A stretch of 64,000 bases of DNA from Alphaproteobacteria bacterium (lineage in GTDB: Bacteria > Pseudomonadota > Alphaproteobacteria > RF32 > CAG-239): contig JAQWBS010000007.1 of assembly GCA_028706255.1 (NCBI GenBank), forward strand, positions 1 to 64,000, given 5' to 3'. A program made the position numbers and the translations under genes. Numbering within the stretch: position 1 is the first letter of the stretch; each line of letters starts with the position of its first letter. The notes below the pieces were generated by a model. That model saw nothing but the letters and a program-made list of their open reading frames with translations, did no database searches and was not told where the DNA came from. Of the stretch, positions 7,553 to 16,374 are shown piece after piece.

Positions 7553-8170
7553 ATGCTTAAATATATTTCTATTGCAGTTTTAGGTTTGGTTGTTATTGTG
7601 GCTTTGATTGGGCTGTTTCATCTTTATCGTGTTTCTAATAAAAACAGGACAGAAATGAGTCAATATCAGGGTAAGACTGTGACGCTTAATCAAGATTTAG
7701 GCAAGGTTTTGGTTGTTTATTATTCTATGAGTGGTCATACAAAAGAGATTGCTGAAATAATTCAAGCAAAGACAGACGCTGACATTTATGAAATTAAAAC
7801 CCTTGAACAGATTAAACAAAATCCTAAGCTTCATTTAGCGGTTAGAGAACAATTGAAGACAAAGAGCTATCCTGAAATCCAAACAGATTTTCCGGACTTT
7901 ACATCTTATGATGTGATTTTTATTGGCTCTCCAGTGTGGTGGTACACGGCTGCGACTCCTTTCTATTCTTTCTTACAAAAAGCAGATTTTCAAAATAAAA
8001 ACGTTGCACTTTTTTCAACACAAGGGAGCAACGTTGGAACGTTTGAAGAAGATGTTAGATTAAATATCAAAAATGCTAATCTATTGAAATATGAGAAATT
8101 TAATAACCTTTCCAAAAAGTTTGATAAAGAAGTTGAAAATAAAATCACCACTTGGTTGAATGAATTATAG
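7553..8170 (+). CDS. Membrane-anchored flavodoxin-family protein
   Basis: A 205-residue protein with an N-terminal membrane anchor (about 4-25) followed by a flavodoxin-like FMN domain. The phosphate-binding loop is SMSGHTKEIA (58-67). IGSPVWWYTAATPFYSFL is the aromatic FMN-loop region found in the short-chain flavodoxin/NADPH-dependent FMN reductase group. The ribosome-binding site AAGGAG is strong. It probably carries electrons at the membrane; the partner is unknown. A lipoprotein gene follows after 52 bp. Confidence 0.8.
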   Translation: MLKYISIAVLGLVVIVALIGLFHLYRVSNKNRTEMSQYQGKTVTLNQDLGKVLVVYYSMSGHTKEIAEIIQAKTDADIYEIKTLEQIKQNPKLHLAVREQLKTKSYPEIQTDFPDFTSYDVIFIGSPVWWYTAATPFYSFLQKADFQNKNVALFSTQGSNVGTFEEDVRLNIKNANLLKYEKFNNLSKKFDKEVENKITTWLNEL

Positions 8171-8222
8171 TCTGATAGTTTTTTTAGTGATTTTAATTAA
8201 TTTTTTTATTCCAAGGCTTAAA

Positions 8223-8891
8223 ATGAAAAAATATTTCCTTGTTGTTATTTTATTTTCTCTTTCTTCTTGTATGGGATATATTCCTAAGTATTATGATGGA
8301 AAAACAGTATCTGTTCCAATTAATGGATTAGAAATAACGAAGGATGTTAAAGCTTATGTTGACGGAAAACCAGTTAAAATAGTAAGATCATGTTACAATG
8401 AAGAAGCTTTTACTTGGTGTCATGCAGATGAAGCATCTTGCAAAAAGAATCCAAAGTCTTCTGCCGAGTGTTTACCTGAAATTACTGTTGAACGTCTTCT
8501 AAAAGATAGAGAGTTGCGCTTAACTCGTGACGGGTATGAAGATCAAGTTTTTATATTGAAATATAAGTTAACAGGTGAGAAGTGGGCACGAGGCGGAGCT
8601 CCTGAATTATTTAAGAGTGGAGATAAATCAGGTTCTGTTTTGTTGTTACCAACGAATACTTATGGCGCTTTTTCATTGTTTGGAGAGGGCTTTGTGGGTA
8701 CTGTTCGTGGACAGAAACATGCCTGGGAGCTTATGTTTTTATCTGTTTCATTTCTTCCTCTGAATGTTGTTGTTGACGTTTATAATCTTTTTATAGGCTT
8801 GCCGAGTACAGTAGTAGTAAATCCTTGGTATGATTATAAAATAGAAAATGATCCTAGTGAAAAGATTACACTATGGAAAATAAATAACTAA
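8223..8891 (+). CDS. Hypothetical lipoprotein
   Basis: A 222-residue protein with a lipoprotein signal peptide: Met-Lys-Lys, a hydrophobic core and a lipobox ending LSSC. Several Cys pairs follow (SCYNEEAFTWC, ASCKKN), suggesting disulfides in the periplasm. A strongly aromatic C-terminal section includes VVDVYNLFIGLPS. The frame is open back to an ATG at 8160 that overlaps the flavodoxin stop, but the ATG at 8223 begins a standard lipoprotein signal. Family not recognised. Confidence 0.7.
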   Translation: MKKYFLVVILFSLSSCMGYIPKYYDGKTVSVPINGLEITKDVKAYVDGKPVKIVRSCYNEEAFTWCHADEASCKKNPKSSAECLPEITVERLLKDRELRLTRDGYEDQVFILKYKLTGEKWARGGAPELFKSGDKSGSVLLLPTNTYGAFSLFGEGFVGTVRGQKHAWELMFLSVSFLPLNVVVDVYNLFIGLPSTVVVNPWYDYKIENDPSEKITLWKINN

Positions 8892-9003
8892 AATGCTTGT
8901 GCTAAATTTACATTATTTGTGGGATGTTTTTCAGTATAAACAATTATTTGAAAAAAAATTCTTCGATTACATAAAAAAATATCAAAAAAGATAAAAAAAG
9001 TTC

Positions 9004-9032
9004 TTGACCTTTTGCTAAGATTTCTGTAAAAG
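9004..9032 (+). promoter_or_regulatory. Promoter-like sequence before a structured RNA and tRNA-Ser
   Basis: TTGACC (9004-9009), a 17-bp spacer and TAAAAG (9027-9032). The -10 match is weak, but no protein gene follows, and the next 200 bases hold a closed-stem RNA and tRNA-Ser. Confidence 0.4.
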
Positions 9033-9113
9033 TGCTTTCAGATTATGTGAGGGACTTGTTGAGTTCTGAATGTAGGTCGGCGAAGCCAGTATCGTCGTGG
9101 GTGGAAAGCACCT
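9031..9113 (+). ncRNA. Candidate structured RNA, family unknown
   Basis: About 83 nt closed by a perfect 8-bp helix: GTGCTTTC (9032-9039) pairs with GAAAGCAC (9104-9111). An internal hairpin GGC-GAA-GCC lies at 9079-9087. It sits between a promoter-like sequence and tRNA-Ser and has no open frame. Size and position would suit a 4.5S SRP RNA, but the conserved SRP core (GGAAGGAAGCAGCC-like) is absent, so I leave it unnamed. It shares an 11-base word, CGTCGTGGGTG, with the tRNA-Ser (9093-9103 and 9185-9195). Confidence 0.4.
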
Positions 9114-9143
9114 AAATATACAAGTTTGGCATTGATAACAAAT

Positions 9144-9233
9144 GGAGAGATGGCAGAGCGGTTTAATGCAGCGGTCTTGAAAACCGTCGTGGGTGCGAGC
9201 CCACCCTGAGTTCGAATCTCAGTCTCTCCGCCA
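9144..9233 (+). tRNA. tRNA-Ser (TGA)
   Basis: 90-nt class II tRNA with long variable arm and encoded CCA. The acceptor GGAGAGA pairs with TCTCTCC, the anticodon loop is CTTGAAA (anticodon TGA) and the T arm is GAGTTCGAATCTC. Confidence 0.95.
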
Positions 9234-9237
9234 CTTT

Positions 9238-9259
9238 AGAGCCTTCGGGCTCTTTTTTT
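9238..9259 (+). terminator. Rho-independent terminator of tRNA-Ser
   Basis: AGAGCC, loop TTCG, GGCTCT, then seven T. From here to the start of cstA (about 200 bp) I see no gene. Confidence 0.85.
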
Positions 9260-9464
9260 ATTCCAACTTTTTTACTCAAATCAACTCACATAGATTCAAA
9301 TACTTAGCAAAGCTAGTTGGAATGTTTTTCTCTGTCTAATCTCAGTCCTTTCGCTAACAACAAAAAATAATTTAAACTCGGCATAATATGTTCAAGAGAA
9401 GTTTTTATTTGTGATTTCAACAATCAGCAGTTTGAAATCAGGAATGTCATTTGCAGGGGATTTT

Positions 9465-11405
9465 ATGAAAAAAGTATATCCAGTTGTGCTGCTTTTCTTT
9501 GCGGCAATAGGAAGTGCCTATGCTCTTGTCTCAGGTGAAACTGTTGACAATGTAGGTGGCTTTTGGAGTTGGTTCGAGGGAATGAATGCTTTGACACTTG
9601 TTTTTGCATCTCTTGGTATCTTCGCAATTTTTTATCGTCTTTATGGTGTTTTTATAGCGAATAAAGTGTTAAGACTTGATGAAACAAGAATAACACCAGC
9701 GGTGAAATATGCTGACGGACATGATTATGTTGAAACAAATAAATATGTTCTTTTTGGACACCACTTTGCAGCAATTGCAGCTGCTGGTCCGCTTGTTGGT
9801 CCAGTTTTAGCTGCTCAATTTGGGTTTATGCCAAGTGCTTTGTGGATTATTTTTGGAACTGTTTTGGCAGGTGCCGTTCACGATATGGTGGTCTTATTTG
9901 CCTCTATGCGTCATAAGGCTCAAAGTTTGGCAACCATTGCCCATAAAGAAATCGGACCTGTTACTGGAAATGTAGCCGGTTTTGCTGTTTTGTTCATCTT
10001 GATTTTGACCTTAGCTGGGTTATCCCTTGCCTGTGTTGGGGCAATGCATAATGCACCATGGTCTTTGTTTATCGTCTTTATTACAATGCCGATTGCAATC
10101 ATTATGGGATTAATTATGAGATATAGAAAGAATAGTGTTTTATTTGCAAGCCTTCTCGGTTTGGTTTTATTAGTGATTGGTATTTTGGCAGGTCATTCAT
10201 TAACAAAACCAGATAATTTGGGTTGGATGTTTGACTGGGACAGAGACACTGTTGCCATTGCCATTGCGGTTTATGGCTTTTTTGCCTCAGTTTTGCCAGT
10301 TTGGTTTTTGCTTGTGCCACGTGATTATTTATCTACGTACTTAAAAATTGGAACAATTTTATTGCTTGCATTAGGAATCTTTTTTGTTAGACCAGATATG
10401 ATGATGCATTCTATTACTCCATTCATTCATGGGGGTGGACCTGTTATTAATGGACCTGTGACTCCATTCTTGTTCATCACAATTGCTTGTGGTGCAATTT
10501 CTGGTTTCCACGCCATTATTGGAACAGGAACAACACCTAAGATGATTGGAAATGAAAAAGAAGTTCTTTTCGTTGGTTATGGTGCAATGATTACTGAAGG
10601 TTTCGTGTCTATTATGGCTTTGATTGCTGCTTGTACGATGATGCCTGGTGACTATTTTGCAATCAATTCATCCATCGAAACATATAAGGATTTGATTTTA
10701 CATTATCCTGAATTTGCAGTGACAGACCTTCCTTTCTATGAAGAACATATTGGTTTAAACTTGCATGGACGTACAGGTGGTGCGGTTTCTCTTGCTGTTG
10801 GTATGGCTCATATCTTTAAAAACCTTCCATATATGGAAAATTTGGTTGCTTATTGGTATAACTTTGCGGTGATGTTTGAAGCAGTGTTTATCTTGACAGC
10901 AATTGATGCAGGAACACGTGTCGGTCGTTTCTTCTTACAAGAAATGCTTGGAAAAGCTGTGCCTAAATTCAATGATAAAAATTGGATGCCTGGTGTGGTT
11001 ATCACAAGTTTTATCTTCACTTTCTGCTGGGGATATTTGGTTTATACAGGAAATATTGGAAGTATTTGGCCATTGTTTGGAATGAGTAACCAGTTGCTTG
11101 CAGCTTGTGCGTTGATTGTTTGTACAACAATGCTCATTCGTATGAATCGTGGAAAATATGCCCTTTGTGCTGCTATCCCAGGATTATTCCTTGGATGTGT
11201 AACTTTCTGGGCTGGGTATTTGCAAATAACAGAGATATACATTCCAAAAGAACAATACCTGCTTACAGGTATGGCAATTTTGGTTATGATTTTGATGATC
11301 TTTGTTTTAAGTTCTGCCTTTATGAAATGGGCGTCTTTAATGAAAATTAAGACAAATGTTAAAGATGCTTACGGAGAAGAAGTGAAAATGATTGTGGTTG
11401 AATAA
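9465..11405 (+). CDS. cstA: CstA-family carbon starvation transporter
   Basis: A 646-residue polytopic inner-membrane protein of the CstA/BtsT family, known for import of peptides or pyruvate. Family signatures: FGHHFAAIAAAGPLVGPVLA in the N-terminal third, GAVHDMVVLFASMRHK, GAISGFHAIIGTGTTPKM, and late segments FEAVFILTAIDAGTRVGRFF and WPLFGMSNQLLAACAL. More than ten membrane helices are evident. A GTG 54 bp upstream is in frame, but the ATG at 9465 follows AGGGGA and starts a clean N terminus. It is alone and followed by a strong terminator. Which substrate it carries cannot be read from sequence. Confidence 0.92.
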   Translation: MKKVYPVVLLFFAAIGSAYALVSGETVDNVGGFWSWFEGMNALTLVFASLGIFAIFYRLYGVFIANKVLRLDETRITPAVKYADGHDYVETNKYVLFGHHFAAIAAAGPLVGPVLAAQFGFMPSALWIIFGTVLAGAVHDMVVLFASMRHKAQSLATIAHKEIGPVTGNVAGFAVLFILILTLAGLSLACVGAMHNAPWSLFIVFITMPIAIIMGLIMRYRKNSVLFASLLGLVLLVIGILAGHSLTKPDNLGWMFDWDRDTVAIAIAVYGFFASVLPVWFLLVPRDYLSTYLKIGTILLLALGIFFVRPDMMMHSITPFIHGGGPVINGPVTPFLFITIACGAISGFHAIIGTGTTPKMIGNEKEVLFVGYGAMITEGFVSIMALIAACTMMPGDYFAINSSIETYKDLILHYPEFAVTDLPFYEEHIGLNLHGRTGGAVSLAVGMAHIFKNLPYMENLVAYWYNFAVMFEAVFILTAIDAGTRVGRFFLQEMLGKAVPKFNDKNWMPGVVITSFIFTFCWGYLVYTGNIGSIWPLFGMSNQLLAACALIVCTTMLIRMNRGKYALCAAIPGLFLGCVTFWAGYLQITEIYIPKEQYLLTGMAILVMILMIFVLSSAFMKWASLMKIKTNVKDAYGEEVKMIVVE

Positions 11406-11439
11406 TCAATCTCATTTATCCTTTTCTTCAGAGAAGAGA

Positions 11440-11475
11440 AAAATGCTAGATGCTTTTGTATCTGGCATTTTTTTT
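11440..11475 (+). terminator. Rho-independent terminator of cstA
   Basis: Arms 11440-11451 and 11460-11471 (AAAATGCTAGAT/ATCTGGCATTTT), ending in a T-run. Confidence 0.8.
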
Positions 11476-11588
11476 GCTGAATTGTTTTATCACCTAAGTT
11501 AGTGTTTACAATCATAAAAGATGATTTGATTTTAATTATCAAATGAGTATACTTTCTTAATAAATTGTTAATTTTTAAGGAAATTTTG

Positions 11589-14500
11589 ATGCGTAAAATT
11601 ATATTTTCTCTGTTTCTTCTTGTTTGTTTGTTTAGTTTTGAAGCTTTGGCAATGGTTCCACCAAAAATTTTGCCTTATCCTTCAACAGCTTCAAGTTCTT
11701 TCACGCCTGAGGCAGATTCCCTTAAGCCTTTTCCTGAACAAGATTTGCCGAAAGGACTACAAACTTGGGCAAAATGGGTGCTAGATGGTGAGAAAAAACA
11801 AGCTTGTGATTTTGCTTATAATGATTTTGCGCAAAAATATTGCTATTATATTTCCAATTTAGATATTGAAATTGTGAATGATAGTGCTTCTTTTGAAATG
11901 AATGTTACGACAAGAGAAAAGGGTTATGTTCGTTTACCTGGTTCTGCCGAAGTTTTTCCACAACAAGTTTTTGTAAATGGCACAGCTAAAAACATTATTT
12001 CTAAAGCAGGTATTCCCTATATCCACTTAGGACAAGGCGAGTTTGTCGTTAAAGGTATGGCGAAATCTAAAGAAAATATTAGATATTTGTTTATTCCTCA
12101 AAATGCGGCTTTAATTAATCTTAAAAAAGATGGCAAAACAATTGATTATATCACTTTAGATAATGATGGTGTGTTGAAATTTGAAGGCATTGAAACTGCC
12201 AAAAATGAAACAGATGATTTAAGTGTCTTTGCATATCGTAAAATTCAAGATGGCATTCCTTTGATGATGACTTTAAATCTTAATTTGAATGTGACAGGCA
12301 AAGAGCGTATTGAAAATTTGGGCAAGGTTATTCCTGAAAATTTTGCACTTTATTCAATTGCCTCTGATGTGTCTGCATATGTGCAAAAAAATGGAGATTT
12401 AATTGTTGAGGTGAAGCCTGGGAATTTGAGCATTAATCTTGAAATGCGTCAAGAAAAAGACAGTTTGAATTTTGTGCTTAATAATTCTCCAGTTAATCAG
12501 GAAGTTTGGGTTTTGGAAAGCGACAAGGCTTTGCGTGTGATACAAGCTCCGAAAGATTTATATAGTGTTCAAACGCAAAATATTCCAATGCCTGTGGCTT
12601 GGAAAAGGCTTCCCGCTTATGAAGTGAATAAGGGTGAAGAAGTTGCCTTGAAAGCAATTTATTATGATAAACAAAATCAAGATTCCTTAACGCTTAATCG
12701 TAAGATTAAATTGGCGTTTGATGGCTCTTCTTATTCTCTTGAAGATAATATTTCTGCTGATTTTAAAGAAGATGGCAGACTTTCTTTGGAAAGACCATTT
12801 GTTTTTTATTCTTCAAAAATTAATGGACAGCCACAAGCCATCACTTATACATCTGAAGATAAAAATGCGGGCATTGAAGTGCGTAAAGGCAATGTTTCCG
12901 TGGAAAATATTTTAAGAATTGCCAATGGAGGCAAGAAAATTTCCGCCACGGGTTATAACCGAAGCTTTGAAAATGTGAATTGGGTTTTATCTCTTGCCCC
13001 TGGCTATAAACTTTTATACGCTTCTGGCTTTGATAATGTTAATGGGTCTTGGGTGAGCCACTGGAATTTGCTTCAAGTCTTTATTGTTTCTTTGCTTGTG
13101 GTTTCAATGTATTCTCTTTTTGGGTGGAAAAAGGCTGGTTTAGGCTTGATTTTATTCGTGTTGATTAATCCGATTTTCCCGCAATTTATTTATGCTTCTT
13201 TTGTTTTATGTGGGCTTTTGTTCTTGCAAAGAAATCTTAAAAAAGACAATAATTTCTATAATCTCCTTACTTTCTTGAGATATTCTCTCTTTGCATTGTT
13301 GGTTGCTTCAACCTTCTTTTTCATTGTTCAACACATTAGAGGAGCAATGTATCCTGTTTTAAGTGCAGACACATATTATAGTCCTCTGTTGAGCTTGTCG
13401 TTCTTGATTGGCTTTTATGCAGTGCTTTTGGTGCTTTATGTGATGTATCACATTGCGCTCAATCCGAAATCCTCAAAAACTCAAAAAACTTTATCTGTGA
13501 TTGGGGTGTTCATTCTTGCTTTATGTGCAGTGAGCATCATCAAAGCTGTTTTGGGCGGATTTTATTTGATTGGAACTTCTGCTTCAAGAATGAATTATGC
13601 CGTTTCTGATTATGCTGAAAGTAGTTATGATTCTCCTGTGTTTGAAGTGGCTTCATCAAGAAAGATGATGAAGGCTAGTTATGGTGCATTAGGCGTGAGT
13701 CAAGCTTTAGTTCCTCAAAAGGTTGATAGCAAATATCAAAGTATTGATGTGGCAAAAAATATTGCACAAACAGGCATTGGTTTTCCAAACTGGAGAGGGG
13801 GCAAAGACGTTTCACTTTCCATTAAAGGACCTGTGAGTAGTAATGACTTTGTCAGAATTTATTTACTCTCACCACTCGTTAATTTGTGTTTGGCTTTGTT
13901 AAGTGTTTGTTTGAGTGTGTTAACGCTTTATTGGTTGCTTGATTTCAAATATACAAAGCCTAATGTTTCTGCGAAAGGGAAAAACTTTATGAGAAAAATT
14001 TTCACCGCTTCTTTATTCACTTTCATGCTTTTTGGGGCTTCATCAAAAGTGAATGCTAGTGAAGTTTCTCCTGTTGCAAAAGTTCCAACGCCTGAAATTT
14101 TGCAAGAGATGAAAGGAAAATTGGCTCGTGAAAAAATACCTTCTTGCTTGCCAGATTGCGTTTCCATTCCTAAAGCGGAAATTTCTAATGATGAAAATCT
14201 TTTGAAAATTTCATATGAAGTGCATAGTGATGCGGATTTAGTTTTGCCTTTGCCAAGTTTGATGCCTGATGGCTCTGGTTATTTGAAGCTTAAAGCAATC
14301 AGTATTGATGGGGGGGTAACAAAGAATCTTGTTAAAGAAAATAATCAGGTTTATGCGTTTTTTAAGAAAGGCATAAACAAAGTTGAGATGACTTATTTGC
14401 TTGATGCCAATTCGGATAGATTTATTCTTTCTTCTGTGGTACGTATCGGCTATATGGAAAGTCGTTTGAGTGGCTTGGCAATTAGTGAAAATAAATCGCA

Positions 14501-15911
14501 AGTGCAAAGTTTTCAAATCAATCGCACGGTGATTAAGGCTGTTACTAGTGAAGAGGTTTCAACGAAATCTAAAATGAACATCGACACCTTTTTTAAGGTG
14601 CAACGAGTGTTCAGAATTAATACGACATGGCAACTAGAAACAATTATCACCAGAAGCAACAATCTTTCTGAGGCGGTTACCTTTGAGATTGAGCTAATGC
14701 CAATGGAAAAAGTTTTAAGCCCTGTTGAAATTTTGCCAAATAATAAGGTGAGGGTTTCTTTTGCCCCTTCTGAAGCTTATAAGAGCTTTACTTCTTTGTT
14801 GCCTGTGGAAGAAGATATTGTACTTTCTGCTGCACCTGAAGGCGGAAATTATAACGAAGAATGGAGCTTTGATGTCGATTATTCTTGGAGCTTTAAGTTT
14901 AGTGGCATTAATCCGATTGTTTCCTCTGCAAAAAGCTTGGTTTTTAAGCCAAGAGCAGGCGAAACATTGACGATGGATTTCTTCAAACCAAACAATGTTG
15001 ATGGCTATATTTTGACCTTTGATAAAGTGACTTATGAACTTTCTCAAGGGCGTGGCTCAATGGATGTGTTTATGAGACTCAATTTCAGAGCCTCTGATTC
15101 TGGCGTTCATTCCATTGTCTTGCCAAACGATTTTGAAGTGACAGAAGTTTTGGTCGGTGGGGTTTCATATCCGATAACGGTTAATGAAAACAAACTTACG
15201 CTTCCAGTTATCCAAGGACAAAATAATGTCGATTTTAAAGGCACTATGAAAAAACCAATTGGGGTGATAATGTCTTTCCCTAAGTTTGACTTGAATGCAC
15301 CAGCGGTGAATATTGAACAATTTGCTTCTGTTCCATTAAGTCGTTGGGTTCTCTTCGTTTCAGGGCCTGTAAAAGGACCTGTGGTGCTCTTTTGGAGCAC
15401 GGTTGCGGCATGGATTTTATTCTCATTGCTCTTGAGCCGTGTGAAGATAATTCCGCTTGGCTTCGTCTCATGGTTCATTTTACTCATCGGTTTAACACAA
15501 GTGAACAGCATTTTTAGTTTGGTTGTGATTACTTGGTTTGTGGCTCTGGGCTTAAGAGATGCTTTCTCAGAACAACTGAGTGGAAAAAAGTTGATACAAA
15601 TTATCATTCCTTGTTTGACATTTATCTTTGTTTTTAGTTTATTTAAGGGAATCTATAACGGATTGCTCGGACATTGGAATATGAAAATTGTTGGTGATTC
15701 TGTGCAAGCAGCAGCTTCATATGTCAAATTAGGGTGGTATCAAGATGCTGTCATGGGTGAACTTCCTTCTCCAAAGGTTTTCTCTCTGCCAGTGTGGGTA
15801 TATAGACTTGTGATGGTTGTTTGGGCAACTTGGCTCTCTATCTCCTTTGTGAAGTGGATGAAATGGGGCTTTAAGGCTTACACAAAAGATGAAAATTGGA
15901 TTAGCAAATAG
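11589..15911 (+). CDS. Very large membrane-anchored extracytoplasmic protein
   Basis: 1440 residues. A Sec signal peptide (MRKIIFSLFLLVCLFSFEALA) is followed by a beta-rich periplasmic region with the segment LPKGLQTWAKWVLDG near residues 50-65. A block of about six membrane helices lies around 495-680, with another near 760-785. At residue 801 an internal signal-like stretch begins (MRKIFTASLFTFMLFG). A second beta-rich region follows with Cys-x-x-x-Cys (SCLPDC), and then several C-terminal helices. From memory, large uncharacterised proteobacterial membrane proteins share the LPxGLxxWxxWVLDG pattern, but I cannot name the family. The Fur-type gene follows 10 bp later. Confidence 0.75.
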   Translation: MRKIIFSLFLLVCLFSFEALAMVPPKILPYPSTASSSFTPEADSLKPFPEQDLPKGLQTWAKWVLDGEKKQACDFAYNDFAQKYCYYISNLDIEIVNDSASFEMNVTTREKGYVRLPGSAEVFPQQVFVNGTAKNIISKAGIPYIHLGQGEFVVKGMAKSKENIRYLFIPQNAALINLKKDGKTIDYITLDNDGVLKFEGIETAKNETDDLSVFAYRKIQDGIPLMMTLNLNLNVTGKERIENLGKVIPENFALYSIASDVSAYVQKNGDLIVEVKPGNLSINLEMRQEKDSLNFVLNNSPVNQEVWVLESDKALRVIQAPKDLYSVQTQNIPMPVAWKRLPAYEVNKGEEVALKAIYYDKQNQDSLTLNRKIKLAFDGSSYSLEDNISADFKEDGRLSLERPFVFYSSKINGQPQAITYTSEDKNAGIEVRKGNVSVENILRIANGGKKISATGYNRSFENVNWVLSLAPGYKLLYASGFDNVNGSWVSHWNLLQVFIVSLLVVSMYSLFGWKKAGLGLILFVLINPIFPQFIYASFVLCGLLFLQRNLKKDNNFYNLLTFLRYSLFALLVASTFFFIVQHIRGAMYPVLSADTYYSPLLSLSFLIGFYAVLLVLYVMYHIALNPKSSKTQKTLSVIGVFILALCAVSIIKAVLGGFYLIGTSASRMNYAVSDYAESSYDSPVFEVASSRKMMKASYGALGVSQALVPQKVDSKYQSIDVAKNIAQTGIGFPNWRGGKDVSLSIKGPVSSNDFVRIYLLSPLVNLCLALLSVCLSVLTLYWLLDFKYTKPNVSAKGKNFMRKIFTASLFTFMLFGASSKVNASEVSPVAKVPTPEILQEMKGKLAREKIPSCLPDCVSIPKAEISNDENLLKISYEVHSDADLVLPLPSLMPDGSGYLKLKAISIDGGVTKNLVKENNQVYAFFKKGINKVEMTYLLDANSDRFILSSVVRIGYMESRLSGLAISENKSQVQSFQINRTVIKAVTSEEVSTKSKMNIDTFFKVQRVFRINTTWQLETIITRSNNLSEAVTFEIELMPMEKVLSPVEILPNNKVRVSFAPSEAYKSFTSLLPVEEDIVLSAAPEGGNYNEEWSFDVDYSWSFKFSGINPIVSSAKSLVFKPRAGETLTMDFFKPNNVDGYILTFDKVTYELSQGRGSMDVFMRLNFRASDSGVHSIVLPNDFEVTEVLVGGVSYPITVNENKLTLPVIQGQNNVDFKGTMKKPIGVIMSFPKFDLNAPAVNIEQFASVPLSRWVLFVSGPVKGPVVLFWSTVAAWILFSLLLSRVKIIPLGFVSWFILLIGLTQVNSIFSLVVITWFVALGLRDAFSEQLSGKKLIQIIIPCLTFIFVFSLFKGIYNGLLGHWNMKIVGDSVQAAASYVKLGWYQDAVMGELPSPKVFSLPVWVYRLVMVVWATWLSISFVKWMKWGFKAYTKDENWISK

Positions 15912-15921
15912 GAAATAGAAG

Positions 15922-16329
15922 ATGGATTTTGACGAATTTATTGAAATTCTGAAAGGAATTAACATTAAAATCACACCGGCGAGGCTTGCCATTCTCTCCA
16001 TTTTTGATAAGGCGGAAAAGCACTTGTCAATTGATGAGATTTATATGATGGCTAAAAAAGATGTGCCAAATTTGGGCATCGCCACAACTTATCGCACGGT
16101 GAAGCTTCTTTGCGATGCAGGAATTATTGAAAAACATAATTTCGAAGATTGCGAAACACTCTATGAAAAAAAGACTGTGAAAAACCATAGTCATATTATT
16201 GATATGGAGAGCAAGGAAGTTGAAGAATTTACCAGTGAAAAAATCAAGAAAGCAATTTTAGAAATTGCGCAAGACTTGGGATATGACTTGGTGAATTATC
16301 GTTTAGAGCTTTATTGTCATAAGAAATAA
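15922..16329 (+). CDS. Fur-family transcriptional regulator
   Basis: A 135-residue protein with the Fur winged helix at the N terminus: ITPARLAILSIFDKAEKHLSIDEIY and ATTYRTVKLLCDAGII. The dimerisation half keeps a shortened metal region (NHSHIIDMESKEVEEF, about 102-117), but the CxxC zinc pair seen after HHDH in classical Fur is replaced by Met-Glu-Ser. It may be a diverged Fur, PerR or Irr-like regulator, sensing a metal, peroxide or heme; the signal cannot be set from sequence. It lies 10 bp after the giant membrane-protein gene, so the two may be co-transcribed. Confidence 0.85.
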   Translation: MDFDEFIEILKGINIKITPARLAILSIFDKAEKHLSIDEIYMMAKKDVPNLGIATTYRTVKLLCDAGIIEKHNFEDCETLYEKKTVKNHSHIIDMESKEVEEFTSEKIKKAILEIAQDLGYDLVNYRLELYCHKK

Positions 16330-16334
16330 GCCAT

Positions 16335-16365
16335 AAAAAAGCCTCTTTTTATAAGAGGCTTTTTT
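16335..16365. terminator. Bidirectional terminator
   Basis: AAAAAAGCCTCTT and AAGAGGCTTTTTT around TTTAT. It serves the Fur gene and the convergent HD gene. Confidence 0.85.
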
Positions 16366-16374
16366 GTTGTGAGC

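Noticed and set aside
9031-9113. Naming the structured RNA as 4.5S SRP RNA (ffs)
   Set aside because: The SRP core with GGAA loop and AGCAGCC strand is absent; only length and position fit.
14715-15607. Long open frames on the minus strand inside the giant membrane-protein gene
   Set aside because: They are antisense shadows of a continuous plus-strand gene, with no ribosome-binding sites and no recognisable protein features.
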